DNA from: Furcasterigmium furcatum
Lineage: Eukaryota > Ascomycota > Sordariomycetes > Glomerellales > Plectosphaerellaceae
Direction: 5' to 3'
DNA: 64,000 bases
Assembly (NCBI GenBank): GCA_001599815.1
Contig: BCIA01000005.1
Location: 1,095,088 to 1,159,087 of the forward strand
The translations under genes and the position numbers were made by a program. Within the stretch, counting starts at the first letter, position 1, and each line of letters opens with the position of its first letter. Under the pieces are notes generated by a model, which was not told where the DNA came from, did not search any database, and was given only the letters and a program-made list of their open reading frames with translations. Shown piece by piece: positions 43,031-54,290 of the stretch.

Positions 43031-44200
43031 GGCTGAAGTTTATCTCGAGTCTCTATACTTGAACTAGACTTCCTGCTTGCCATGTCAGCTTAGCCAAGGC
43101 GTGGTGTGCCCTGCCGATGATTTGCTTGCACTTTGAAATACCTACGTATCGAATGGAAAAAGACCTAAGTGTACTGTCCCGTGTTCTTGATCGCCTCCTC
43201 TAAAATTAATAAAAACGACATACTGTGTATTTTACCGTTAAGCCAATCTCACTTCGTTCTATATATTACCTATCCCGCCCGTTGCCGCCGGTAGATCCTT
43301 GTATTTACGGTGGCGGGATGTTAGCTAATATTACTTATTACTATCTGGGATGAAGGGGGAAATACGGTAGAGTAAATGTAGTATATTAAACAAGCTTTTA
43401 CTAGCAGTCATTCTCAGTAGATGATTGTAAATTTAAGAGATATGCGGACAATGGGACCAAGCTGCCTCGCAGCGGCCTTGGCACTAGTTTGGAGAGGAAG
43501 GATCGTGAGTACCCATGAAGAGTAAGGCCATGGACGCGACGGGAGCGTAAGGCGAGATAGTACTGGAAGGTGATATCACTTGCGAACCTGGAACTTGAGC
43601 GTAAGGGGATCAGGTATGGTGGTAGGTCCCCCAGACATTGCGGGGTACGGGGGGATTGGTCCACTCCATGGCAGCCTCAATGCGGTGGGAGGGAAGTATT
43701 TGTGGCCGACAACAAGCTTGGGAACCCTCATGCGGCGGGGCAGGTATGATTATCGGGATGTATTACCGAGATATCCCCGCCTCGAGGATTCGAGTATAGG
43801 AAATCATCTTCAACAGACGGCTGAGATGCGGAGACTGTGGCGGCTGTCTACGAGGATTGCATGAGCATGGGCGGGACTCTGCCCTCACGAAATAATCGGT
43901 GGGAGAAAAAGCTCCCCACATACCCACGGTTCGCTGTAAGAGCTCCTGAGTCTCCCTGTTGTGGAAGTTGGATGGATGTACCTATTATTATCTCCCGAAC
44001 TCTGCCAACCGCCCAGAGTACCGGACGTGAGCTCCATTTCCCATCGCCTGGGTACCCACTCCCCCACAAAGTGTTCCCGCTTCCCCGCAAAACAGCGTGA
44101 CCTCATAAGCAGTCCCGTGTGAACCTTGTCTCATCGAGCCCCTCTCTCGTCCATGTCCGCCTGAACAAATTCTCCCTACCACTGAATCAATACCGTCACA
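43031..44200. other. Intergenic, partly AT-rich
   Basis: 1.17 kb with no gene recognised. 43.12-43.44 kb is clearly AT-rich compared with flanks, including AATTAATAAAAAC. The right end holds the P450 promoter with CCCCGCAAAAC at 44083. Confidence 0.5.
44083..44093 (+). promoter_or_regulatory. CCCCGCAAAAC element of the P450 promoter
   Basis: Lies 108 bp before the ATG at 44201, close to the expected core promoter. Matches the elements at 36826 and 38502 with zero or one mismatch over the shared ten bases. Confidence 0.45.
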
Positions 44201-46102
44201 ATGGCAATTTCCACAATCTTGATTAGCATTCTTGAGTCCACGAGACGAATTTCACCCTCTCTCTTCAGTGACCACTCTCTGCTTGTTCCCCTTGTCCTGA
44301 TACCTGCCGCAAGCTACGTCGCTTATTCCTTGCTCGAGGAGGTTGCGTCCCCTTTGAGAAAATATCCAGGGCCCTTTTTCGCGCGTAAGGATATCCCCGT
44401 CTCAATTCTGATATTGCCTTTACCAATCATCCGGAGTGAGTAATTCGGAAGAGCCATGATAGTAACATGAACACTAGGATGGACGAGACTCTGGTACCTG
44501 TACTGGAATTCGACCGGCGACTGCCACCTCGAGCTTGAGAAGCTGCATAAGAAACATGGCCCTATCGTCCGTATCACGCCGTACATTATCGATATCGATA
44601 TTCCGGAGATGATCCAGACAGTCTTCAGCAGCAAAGGGGAGTGGCTCAAGGTTAGAAACAGTGGTGGAACTCCCTTGCGGGCAGAACTGACATTCACACA
44701 GACACCCTTTTACCACGGTAGCAGCGCACTTGTTCATGGGGAGGTCGTCCTGAACTTATTCAGTCAGACTGATCCCAAGAAGCATTTGAAGGAGAGAAAG
44801 CCGATCGCGAAATACTATTCACCTGCTGCTACAGTTGCTCTTGAGTCGCACATCGATCCTGTCATCACGAAATTCTGCAAAGATCTCGAGAAGCGTTTTA
44901 TCGACGTACCCGAGGCTCAACAGGAATTCGATCTCGGTCAATGGATTCTCTTCTGTAAGTGTTGAACTCTTCGTTGCAAACGTGGGATGGGCAACTTCCT
45001 TTTACCACAACCTCTTTCTATGTTCTATAATGCTGACGCTTGATCGCGATTCCATAGATACTTGGGATGTCATCAGTGCCGTGACATTCTCCCGGTCATT
45101 CGGGTATCTAGACAACGGCTATGACATGAATGGCATCCTCTACGCCGCCGACAAGGCGCAAGACTACTTCGTCCTTGTCGGAGCAATCCCTTGGCTGGAC
45201 AAAGTCTTGGACAAGAACCCAATCTATCGAATCGGACCCCCCGGTTTCAACGCTTCGACTGCCATTTCCATCCAGCATCTCCAGGACCGCTATTCCGGCG
45301 CCGATAAGGATTACCACGACCCAAACGTCCCCGACTTCCTCGATCACTTTATCAGCGCCAAGAATTCGGACGCTGCAAATGTCAACGACTCCCAGGTCAT
45401 TTCATGGCTCATGATGAATATGATTGCCGGTAGCGATGTATGCTGGTCACCATTGGAGTGTTTTGAGAACTCGGTTAACAAAAAACATAGACGACCGCCA
45501 TCACGATCCGGAGCGCCCTTTACTTCTCCCTTAACAACCCGCGCGTCTGGGATAAGCTGGTTTCAGAAGTCCGCTCGCAAAGGCTTGTTGAGCGAGACAT
45601 GATTCCCCCTTCGTATAAGGATGTCCGGGCCATCGCCTACGTGGACGCCGTGATGCGTGAGGCCATGCGCGTCCTTCCCGGCGTGGCAATGTCTCTTGAA
45701 CGCTATGTCCCCCCCGGTGGCTATACGATGCCCAACGGCGAGTTTCTTCCAGCCGGTACCATCGTTGGGTGCAGTCCTTACATCGTCAATCGAAACCGCT
45801 CGGTTTTCGGAGAGGACGCGGACGACTTCCGGCCGGAGCGATGGCTGAGGGACGAAGGCGAAACTGAAGATGCCTTCCAAGCACGACTCACCTTGATGAA
45901 CAAGACAGATTTGTCATTCGGGGCGGGAAACAGGACCTGCATCGGAAAGAACCTGGGCCTGTACCAGTCCTATAAGGTCGTGGCTACCCTGATCAGTCTG
46001 TACGATATTGAGCTATCGGAGAAGGCGTACTGGAAGGTCATCTGCAGCTGGTTCCCCAGACAAGAGGGTCTTCGGGTCAGGATGAAGAAGAGGCAGTTTT
46101 GA
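44201..46102 (+). CDS. Cytochrome P450, pisatin-demethylase-like
   Basis: Exons 44201-44384, 44478-44650, 44702-44954, 45058-45437 and 45491-46102 give 533 residues. An N-terminal membrane anchor (LLVPLVLIPAASYVAYSLL) is followed by KYPGPFFAR. The P450 signatures are all there: AGSDTT (327-332, split by the last intron), EAMR, FRPERW and the haem loop FGAGNRTCIG with Cys480. Segments such as GPIVRITP, TWDVISAVTFS and DKNPIYRIGPPG resemble the pisatin demethylase/benzoate hydroxylase-like fungal P450s, which demethylate or hydroxylate plant phenolics in the ER. It may carry out the first attack on a methoxylated aromatic here. It is convergent with the following Zn2Cys6 gene. Confidence 0.88.
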
Positions 46103-46633
46103 AGAACGGAGAGGAGTCTTGCTTGGGGCATCTGTAGCGGAAATCCGAATAACTTGGCACACTTGGGCGCACAATCCGGCACTCTCCCGTAACATGCGCA
46201 TGTCGCAGCTAAAATTAAAGGTTCTCGCCTGCCGTATATTTTGTTGCGATTTTCAAATTCTCCCAATGTGGGAGGGAGGAAGGATGCTCGGTTCTTAGTA
46301 CGTCTCACAAATCTCGTACTTAGGTGCCTCTGCGGCGTATGGTATCAAATCGAATATTCCTCGATACTTGGGTCAAACACCGCCGCATGGTTTGCGATTA
46401 TGATTCTTCGGTGGAGAGCATGCCTCGGATGGGATAACTGTGTTCACCCATGATGTGATATCAATATCCAGTGTTGACCCAGGCCAACGTAAGCGATGAA
46501 AACAGGGGTTTGGATACCGAGGAGGGAGATATTCCGCCATGATTGGACTTGAAAAGTTTCTTGTTGAGATGACTGAGTCTTCTTCTTCATATTATCCCCT
46601 ATTCATACTTTGGCGTACTATGGCTCTGTCCGT
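46103..46633. other. Convergent 3' intergenic region
   Basis: 531 bp between the ends of two convergent genes; it should hold both polyadenylation regions. No gene seen. Confidence 0.5.
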
Positions 46634-48715
46634 TCAATCTTGACTTGCCTTGTCACACGCAGAAGTGCAGATGGCATCAACCTCAGCTCCCTGAAGCGGA
46701 TCCAGAGACCCCGATTCCAGATCCAACCACGAAAGACCTTCACCACTCAAAACTGAATATAAATCGGCAGCAATCACCATGCTGCCGGGAATGAATGATG
46801 TCAGGTCGTGGGCATTTAAAGCCCAAGACCCCTGGGCACTCGACTCCTGCCCAACAGATTCCGGTTGACGGAGAGGTGATGGGTAAGTATCAAAGGCCAG
46901 CGAACCCATGTCCTTGAACATTTCTTTTTCAGCCGATCTGTTGCCTGATAGGCAATAGTCAGTTTCGCAGTTGAGTCTCGCTTTGCCCTCTCCACCCCTG
47001 GGGTGGATGGGCACTCCTGCTGACCAAATATCGTGCTGTGTCTGCTTTGCATCTTGCATCTTGCATACATCCAGAATTCGATCAAGAATGGAGAGGTGAC
47101 GGGCTGCTTGGACCTCGTGCACACCACATCGCCGGAGAATTGACCACGCGGAGGTCAGGCTCTCCTCAACAGGCAAGGATGGCCCAATGTTCCCCAGCAT
47201 CGCTAGACAGAGAATTAGAGAGGCCGTGAAAACACCATGGCTGATGAGAGGGATGCGCTTGGGCACCAACTCCCTCGATAGGAAGATTTTCCCCAGTTCG
47301 ATGAACCGGATGGCGCAAGTGACGCAGGAATGGCCGATGATGTCGGCGGCGAAAGGAGAGTATGAAGGCGGATTCGCCTGCTGGTCAACTTGATCAACCT
47401 TCGACGAAAGAATTTGAGAAAGAGCCGGCTGCGACATGGTCATTATAGACCAGTAGTAGACCATGGTTTGATGCCTCTGGCCAAAAACAGACGGGATGTC
47501 CGGTTCTTCATCGCCTTTCCACGTCCCGGCCGGCAGTTTGTCAAGCCCAGAGGAGTCGCCGTCCGTCTTGATGGCCTTCAAGAGGGAATAGAGCTCCTGT
47601 AACGCGGTTCCGCCTGTCCCGGTGCTGACTGACTCCGCCGTAAGCGAGTTGAAGCCCCAACACGTGCTGGTGGCCAGATCAAGAACTCGCACGGTTCTCC
47701 AGAGCAACGTCTCTGGTTCGCAACTGGGCGACGACTGCGGTTGATCTAGCCCCAAGATGCGGGAAAGATGGACCGCGAACCCCAGATGCATAAAAGCCAA
47801 CCGGGGGCGGGAGTCGGCAAGCAGGTATACCACAAGCAGGCAGTGTGCTTTGACGGAAGACACGCTCATGTCCTCTACTGTCAATGCTGTCAAGCAACGG
47901 CCGTATGTGAAATACTGATTGGCGGTCTCGTCCCTATCATAAGGTGACGTCTGATAGCCGATGGCCAGTGCCAAGTAGTAAACCGCGCTGGTGCCGCTGA
48001 GGTTGTCTTGAGGCTCCAGGAGCCATTTTACTAGGCCGTCCTGTAGGAGGTCTGGGTTGGTGGTGTAGAACACAGAGCTGGTTGCGGCTCTGTACCACCG
48101 TACAAGGGAGATCGCCTCCTGCAGCGTCGGCTTGGGAGGGGGAGTTGGCACTGTCCGTGACAGGGAACGGCCTTCAGCCAGGACAGCGCCTGCTTGCCTG
48201 CCTCGGCGCAGCTGGTTGGCCGCATGCAACTCCGATAGTAGGTCAGGGCGGGTCAGAATACTGCGAGAAATGCAGGAGATGAGGGCCGAGTTGGTAACGT
48301 CCCCCGCCAAGCTATCCTCGGTACTGGGTGGTGATGGTCGTGGCGGTGGTGGTGGTGGGTGTCCATGTGAGGCGACGGGTGGTTTGGAGTGATGACGACT
48401 CCGGCGGCTCTCTCTGCATTGTTCGTGCGGTGTGGAAGCCTCCTCTTTCTTCTTACTGGTGGAGCCGGGGAGGGACGGCTCGCAGTCGTATTCAATGCCT
48501 TTTCGAATGCAATTCTTGCAGGGAATTTCCCCGATACACTTCAGCTTGCGTCTCTGGCAAGATGAACAGGCTCTGAGACGCCGCCGACGTGCACCCTTCT
48601 TTGTCGCTTTAGTTGAAGTCGGGCGCGAGACGATCTGGGGAGGAGAATCACAGCTCGGGCTGGGGGGAGTGAGATAGTTGCTCAGGGGAGATGGCGTGTA
48701 TAGCAGATTGTCCAT
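46634..48715 (-). CDS. Zn2Cys6 transcription factor
   Basis: Intronless, 693 residues. The zinc cluster lies at residues 50-78: CSSCQRRKLKC...CKNCIRKGIEYDC, preceded by a basic run (KKGARRRRLR). Linker and proline/histidine-rich stretches follow (~85-135), then the middle homology region, with blocks such as EAISLVRWYRAATSSVFYT and AFMHLGFAVHLSRILGLD. The C-terminus is acidic. Nuclear DNA-binding regulator; it sits between P450 and reductase genes and is a candidate pathway activator. Its upstream region (49.03-49.25 kb) contains four CCCCGC words. Confidence 0.85.
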   Translation of the reverse strand: MDNLLYTPSPLSNYLTPPSPSCDSPPQIVSRPTSTKATKKGARRRRLRACSSCQRRKLKCIGEIPCKNCIRKGIEYDCEPSLPGSTSKKKEEASTPHEQCRESRRSRHHSKPPVASHGHPPPPPPRPSPPSTEDSLAGDVTNSALISCISRSILTRPDLLSELHAANQLRRGRQAGAVLAEGRSLSRTVPTPPPKPTLQEAISLVRWYRAATSSVFYTTNPDLLQDGLVKWLLEPQDNLSGTSAVYYLALAIGYQTSPYDRDETANQYFTYGRCLTALTVEDMSVSSVKAHCLLVVYLLADSRPRLAFMHLGFAVHLSRILGLDQPQSSPSCEPETLLWRTVRVLDLATSTCWGFNSLTAESVSTGTGGTALQELYSLLKAIKTDGDSSGLDKLPAGTWKGDEEPDIPSVFGQRHQTMVYYWSIMTMSQPALSQILSSKVDQVDQQANPPSYSPFAADIIGHSCVTCAIRFIELGKIFLSRELVPKRIPLISHGVFTASLILCLAMLGNIGPSLPVEESLTSAWSILRRCGVHEVQAARHLSILDRILDVCKMQDAKQTQHDIWSAGVPIHPRGGEGKARLNCETDYCLSGNRSAEKEMFKDMGSLAFDTYPSPLRQPESVGQESSAQGSWALNAHDLTSFIPGSMVIAADLYSVLSGEGLSWLDLESGSLDPLQGAEVDAICTSACDKASQD

Positions 48716-49451
48716 CCCAGGCTGTGCGATCGGACTGAGGTGCTGAATTGTGGAACAAGACGCTTTTCTTTTCCATTAGTAGGTATAGCGGTTGGTTGGC
48801 AGTGGAGCGGCCACCGAGTGGTGGGAATTCCCCAGCCAGTATCTTTTATTTTCCATATCGAACTCTCCTGATTGCCGATATATGTCCGCCGCCCGGAGGT
48901 ACTTCTCACCTACTGGCATCAGTAGCATAAACACCCCGGCGCCCCGAGGAAAGGATCGAGACCTGCTACCTGGTACTTACAGCACGGGTGAAGATCCGTG
49001 TCATGGCGGACACGCTCTACATTCTCCAACGGATTCCCCGCAACAGACATCCATCATCCACGCACGTGCGGTGGGCATCCCCGCGGGCCGCCTTTCGAAG
49101 ATGAGGGACCAAACTGTGGGGAAGGTTGTGGCTGCCCCGCGATTTCGCCTTTAGTCTGCGGGACACATTGCATGCTGAGGGCTTTCGATTGTCTCCCACA
49201 AAAGGCCGCCATGAGACGGTCATTTCCGCGGGAGGGGGCCAATTTGCCCCGCGGCAGGAGAATTTAACGTGTGGAAGATGTAGATAGGGCCGGCAATGAG
49301 ATGTCTGCTTAACCTTTGCGTGCACCAAGATGAAGAAGCTCTCCACTGGCACGAACAATGCCGAATTCCCCTGGTTGACGATGGCAGATGGATTTCCTGC
49401 GAGGTCTACTGTGAATACTCCTTGTCGCATAACCTCAGGCCGATCCCGCGA
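48716..49451. promoter_or_regulatory. Promoter of the Zn2Cys6 gene with four CCCCGC words
   Basis: CCCCGC occurs at 49036, 49079, 49135 and 49247; the first reads ATTCCCCGCAACAG, similar to the P450 element. No gene seen in this stretch. Confidence 0.4.
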
Positions 49452-49945
49452 TTATCTCAACTCCTCCAAGTCTACGCGTTGTGCGGTGACGTTTTGTTCC
49501 CATGATCCCAGCTCTCTCATGCATCGGTGCCAAAAACCAGTTACCACCTCGATCAACGCTCCCATGTACAGACCTCCAAGACTCCAGAAGACGCGCTGGA
49601 AGTTGTTGGCCCAACCTGTCGATACGATGCAGCATAGTGTCGAGATTCCGGAGCCCGCCAGGGCGCCTATGAATCTGGTCTGAGGCCGATCGGGCTAGGC
49701 CGTCTGGCCTCCGCCGCGTTTCCGAGGAAGAACCCCACTGCGGCTATGGCGACGAAGTACGAAATGACCGTGGTGCCCTCCCGGTTGCCATGGTTGATCC
49801 AGTCGCTGTAGGCTATGGCCCCGATGACGAGCCAACAGAACATGGAGATCAGCAGTGTCGCAAGGAAGGTGGTGCCATTGAATCTGGACTGTCTGTCCGA
49901 GGTCAGTGCCTGAGTCGACTTGTCCGGCATCGTGGGTTGATTCAT
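49452..49945 (-). CDS. Small membrane protein, gene model uncertain
   Basis: An open frame from ATG 49945 codes for MNQPTMPDK..., with two membrane segments (FLATLLISMFCWLVIGAIAY; ISYFVAIAAVGFFLG), and stops at 49667 after 92 residues. Directly downstream, in another frame, a second hydrophobic stretch runs to a stop at 49452 (IGALAGSGISTLCCIVSTG; FWSLGGLYMGALIEVVTGFW). Joining them with an intron 49680-49738 (weak donor GTGGGG, acceptor CTCAG) gives a 144-residue, four-segment protein. A frameshift in a decayed gene would look the same. The family is not recognised. Confidence 0.4.
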
Positions 49946-50535
49946 GGATCGGGGTGGGACAATTCACATCCAGGGGACCGAACGTGTATGATAGAAGGAG
50001 AGCTGTCGATAATGAGGTTTTGAATCCTTGCAGAACTGCCTTGCAGACTGGCAGACTGGGGGGAGAGTGACTGGGAGAGTCGACCCGGCGTCGCCCTGTC
50101 ATGGGCTCGTGGACGAGAATGAGGCTGGCCCTGAAGGTGAAACCAGCCTTTGACATCAGTATCAGGACCTTTAGGGGCGTGGGGGCAGCCATGGCGTTCA
50201 AATCCGGTGACAAGTGATGTTGTGGCGAAACTTTGATGCGCCGATGCCTCAAGTCTCCTGCATCTGGCCGAGGAGGCCAACGCCCACCGAAATGCGACTG
50301 GCTGCCCTTGTCATCACCCAAAATTGTTGACATGCTGCGGGGGCCAGGTTTCGACTTCGAGTCTCAAGTCTCGCTGCACTCACCTCTCACAGCTCCACGT
50401 TGGCGACTTTCCGGGATGGATGACGATCATCATTCAGATCTTCATGGGCCCCGAGTACTGCTGTAGATTCGCGAAGGTTGGCAATGATCGCGCACAAAAA
50501 TATTCATTTTAAAGCTATGTCCAAGTACGGAATGT
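49946..50535. other. Intergenic between two minus-strand genes
   Basis: 590 bp, no gene recognised. It contains the promoter of the small membrane protein gene and the 3' flank of the reductase gene. Confidence 0.45.
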
Positions 50536-51594
50536 TTACTTCGCAGCCTCCGCAATACCAACCAGCTGCAGAGCAACGTCCTTGAACGTGTCTTCCACAT
50601 CAGTAAACTTCAGCCCCAGTACCTCCCTTGCCGGAGTTGCGTCCAGAGTGAAAAAGCCCTTTGGCAGCTCCACGCGGGTTGGTTCGCCGGCAGGAATTCG
50701 GTCAGCGAGTTGAGGAAGGGCATCTCTGAACATGTTAGCGATTTTTTGGTTCGAGACTCCTCCGCCGCCGACCAGAAATCTCCTCCCGCCAGCTTGAGGC
50801 GTCGATGCCGCCAGAACATGAGCGCGCGCCACGTCCCGCACGTCAACAACCAAGTGAAGGCCTTCGGGTGGGATCGGAGACGAACTCGTCAGGGTCGGCT
50901 GGAGGAAGTTCTGCCAGAGGTTGAAGTTGCTCTGGTTAAGCTCCTTGGGCGACGTGTACACTGCCGTGTCGACATACGGCCCGTACACCATGGGCGGGTT
51001 GATTGTGACGAGGTCGAACCCAGTTTTGCTCTCGGCCACAAAATCCCAGGCCGCCTTCTCGGCGAAAGTCTTACTCGCGCAGTAAGCGACATTGACGATC
51101 TCGGTGGCCAGGGCCTCGTCCCTCGTGATGGGGTTCCAGTCCGCAGCGCTGTAAACCTTAGGTGGGTCTGTCTCCTTTGGCTCGGAGAAGTTGATGACGG
51201 CGGCCATGGAGCTGGTGAGGACCACCCGCTTAACGGAGGGAGCGACACGCGTGATGGCATGGAGAATTTCGGTGGTGCCTTTGACGGCTGTGTCGATGAA
51301 TTCCAGGTTGGAGGAACCAGCGCGGTAGTTAAACGGGGACGCAGTGTGCATGACCACATCGAATGGGCGGCTAGAGGTGATGGCTGCATCAAAGGCCGAG
51401 GGAGCGGTGATGTCTGGGACGATAGCAAACTCTAGCTGCGCAGGGACATACGCGCCGAACGTAGTCGAGAGCTGCTCAACCTTAGACTGGCTGCGAACGA
51501 TTGCCCTGACGAAGTGGCCAGCCTCGAGGAGCTGTGAAAGGATATGCTGGGCGATGAACCCGTTTGCGCCCGTAAGAACAATGTTGAGAGGCAT
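50536..51594 (-). CDS. NAD(P)-dependent extended SDR reductase, GRE2/DFR-like
   Basis: Intronless, 352 residues. The start carries the Rossmann motif VLTGANGFIAQHI (residues ~6-18); the catalytic YCASK is near 170, with the upstream Ser in VVLTSSMAA, and NPPMVYGPY follows. This set is typical of dihydroflavonol-4-reductase-like and methylglyoxal/ketone reductases (Gre2 group). It probably reduces an aldehyde or ketone made in the pathway, using NADPH in the cytosol. The ATG was chosen where the Rossmann fold begins (AAAATGCC context); an upstream in-frame ATG would add 31 residues of Ser/Pro-rich leader. Confidence 0.83.
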   Translation of the reverse strand: MPLNIVLTGANGFIAQHILSQLLEAGHFVRAIVRSQSKVEQLSTTFGAYVPAQLEFAIVPDITAPSAFDAAITSSRPFDVVMHTASPFNYRAGSSNLEFIDTAVKGTTEILHAITRVAPSVKRVVLTSSMAAVINFSEPKETDPPKVYSAADWNPITRDEALATEIVNVAYCASKTFAEKAAWDFVAESKTGFDLVTINPPMVYGPYVDTAVYTSPKELNQSNFNLWQNFLQPTLTSSSPIPPEGLHLVVDVRDVARAHVLAASTPQAGGRRFLVGGGGVSNQKIANMFRDALPQLADRIPAGEPTRVELPKGFFTLDATPAREVLGLKFTDVEDTFKDVALQLVGIAEAAK

Positions 51595-52309
51595 TTTGGT
51601 TTGCGATATGAGTCCAGGAGATCGAGGCGCGGGAGAGGAGGATGGAAGAGTGAAGCGTCTTGTGGTGATTGAAGGTGTTTGCGGCAAGCAGAGGGCTTCA
51701 TCAAGTCTTTATCACGGGTGCTAAATAGGGCACCTAGACACTGTACTTGTTCTCCAAAGATCGGAAGGCTCGGCATCTTCGTCTCTCGGGCGGATTCGCC
51801 GCAACCATCTAATCACAACTTGTATTCTGCGGCGCTCGGATGAGTAGCGTAAATGCTAGAAACGCCTTCAACCGGATTGGAATCACTAAGGCACGCGCAA
51901 GCGAGCATGGTAGCCAGCTTGCTTCGGATTTTTGGATGATTCAGCTGCCTCCACTGATTGACGCCCTATTTTTGGCGACGGTTTCGAGCTACTCCTCTTA
52001 GTGTTCCGCGACTTTTCTGTCTCCGCTGGGCACTTACTAACACAAGCCCGAAGACGGTATTTCCGGGCGATTACTCACTGCCATGTTTAACAACCTTGGT
52101 AATGACAGCAGCCCTGCAGAGTAGAAGATGATGACGAACTCCTGAAAGGCAGTATAATGCCGCCGCTCAGCACACTCCGGTGACATTATGTTCCTGTACA
52201 TAAGCGACAGCTGCCGGCTCTGCCCTGACGAATTGGCCATCTGTTTATACCTCCTTCACACTCCAGCGATTTCAAGCGGTCGACATTAATTCCAACCTTT
52301 ACATTGACG
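51595..52309. other. Divergent promoter region of the two reductase genes
   Basis: 715 bp between the minus-strand SDR gene and the plus-strand quinone oxidoreductase gene. No gene seen. Confidence 0.5.
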
Positions 52310-53422
52310 ATGAGTGAAACGATGAGGGCCATTGGTGAATAAGCCTCACTTCCTTGCCCATTCAAGTCACTAACACCCATCTCCAGACATAATCGGTGGC
52401 AGCGGCCCAAAAGAGAACTTATTTATCAGAACGGATGCGCCAAAGCCCTCTTTGGGCCACGGCGAGGTCCTCGTCAAGGTCAAGGCCTTTGGCATCAATC
52501 GCATGGACCAAATCCAGCGCCTCGGAGAGTATCCCTTACCACCACAGGCGCCCAAGACCCTGGGTGTGGAATTCAGCGGAATTGTTGAGACGTTTGGCGA
52601 TGGCGACCATGGCGACTTCAAACAAGGCGATGAGGTCTTTGGTCTTGTCTATGGAGGTGCCTATGCCGAGTTTGTTGCGGTAAACCATCAGATGCTACTT
52701 CACAAGCCTACCAGTCTGAGCTGGGAGCAGGCTGCGGGAATTCCAGAAGTAAGTTACGTCCAAATCTTCGCATCCCCGGCGTCAGGAGCTGACATCTTCA
52801 GACCTGGATCACAGCAACACAGGCCTTGTTCCTAGTCGGCGAGTTTGCTGCGGGCAAGACGGTGCTCTGGCACGCCGGGATGTCGGGAGTGTCGATTGCC
52901 GGGATACAGCTTGCCAAAGCCGCCGGTGCTGCAGCCATATACGCCACAGCAGGATCCCAAGAAAAGTGCGATTTCGTCGTTCGTGAGATCGGCGCTACGG
53001 CTGCATTCAACTACAAGACCGAAGACTGGGCCGCGCGCATCAAAGAGGCCACGGGAGGGAAGGGCGTGGACATCATCATCGATTTCATCGGCGGCAGCTA
53101 CTTCCAAAAGAACCTGGACGTCGCAGCCCGAGACGCCCACATCGTCCAGCTGGGGCTTCTCGGGGGAAGTAGGATCGATGGCGCGGATATGGAGCAACTG
53201 CTCTACAAGAGGATTCGGATCCAGGGAAGCACCTTGCGAAGCCGAGAGATCGAGTACCAGCGAAAGCTTCGGGACAGGCTCGAAGACTTCATCCCCCGCT
53301 TCGAAAGTGGCGATCTCAAGATTGTCATTGACACGGTCCTGCCGTGGGAGGAGATCCAGAAAGCGCATGGAATGCTCGAGGCCAATTCCAACTCTGGGAA
53401 AATTATCTGCACGATCTCATAG
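52310..53422 (+). CDS. Quinone oxidoreductase / MDR family reductase (PIG3-like)
   Basis: Exons 52310-52334, 52387-52748 and 52802-53422 give 335 residues. The 25 nt first exon encodes MSETMRAI and splices into DIIGGSGPKENLFI, the standard start of the family; introns are 52 and 53 bp with CTAAC and GCTGAC branch sites. The alcohol-dehydrogenase-like N-domain (VKVKAFGINRMDQIQRLGEYP) is followed by a Rossmann domain with WHAGMSGVSIAGIQLAKAAG. It lacks the zinc ligands of true alcohol dehydrogenases. Known relatives reduce quinones or enones with NADPH, fitting the removal of quinones formed from catechols. The second in-frame ATG (52322) is also possible. Confidence 0.86.
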
Positions 53423-54290
53423 GAGCTCACCATTGGACTAGCTGGGCGTTGGTAACTCCTTAGCTGTTGAATACCAAGCAATTTGTCGATGTCAAGCGAC
53501 CTGAGAGATGAGAGATCTTGTGTTGTCATGTTGGTATCATTGAAGCAAAGGGTTGCTACACCTACTTGCTCAGTGCGTGTCTGCAGAGCTGTCAGGAGGA
53601 AATTGGAATTATTGGGGAATGTTCCTCAGTCCATCAAGTACTGAGCGCTCCTGCAAACATTCACGGGGTGTGAAGGGGACTCGGAAGCATTGATTCCCGT
53701 CGAGTTCGGTCCATGGGCCCCTAGTCTTTGACCTTATTACGACTCTCTATGTACCACATCCCTTCACTCAACGTAGCTTACGATTATTGGGTACACAATG
53801 TGTTACTTTCGTAGGGATAATGTTGCCATAGCCGCGGACGGCATCCTCAGTCAGCCCTATTACAGGGGCTTATCCGGGGAATCAGACGTCAGCAATTACA
53901 ACAGAAGTAATTCTTGCGACCGGAGATATCGCTTGAGGTCCGGTTGGGCAAGTTGATTTAGATGCTGCATTCTTTGACTTGTAGGTAGCTCGTCCAAGTT
54001 ACTCAACCAGCAATATGACTTATCCGTGGCCAGGCAGGGGCTTATCCGTACTATGGGTGCTTTCCGTTGATACCGGCCAAGGCGGGGTAGTTCCATCCAC
54101 GGCATAATTATGATCCTCTCTAATTTCTCCACGATCTATATACGACATTGATGGATCTCGGAGGAGATTTCCCCGTGGGGATGTTCCCCGTGGGCACGAC
54201 TCGGAGCGGTATAAAAGCCAGACCTGAGTCCCGCTGTTCCGTCACTGACGTCCTGGTGATTCATTGCCCGACCTTCTCGCTCCTGGCACA
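53423..54290. other. Intergenic, promoter of the lactonase gene
   Basis: 868 bp, no gene recognised. TATAAAA at 54210, and two CCCCGTGGG words at 54171-54193, one containing GTGGGG. Confidence 0.5.
54210..54216 (+). promoter_or_regulatory. TATA box of the lactonase gene
   Basis: TATAAAA in GCGGTATAAAAGCC, 81 bp before the ATG at 54291; the best TATA match in the window. Confidence 0.6.
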
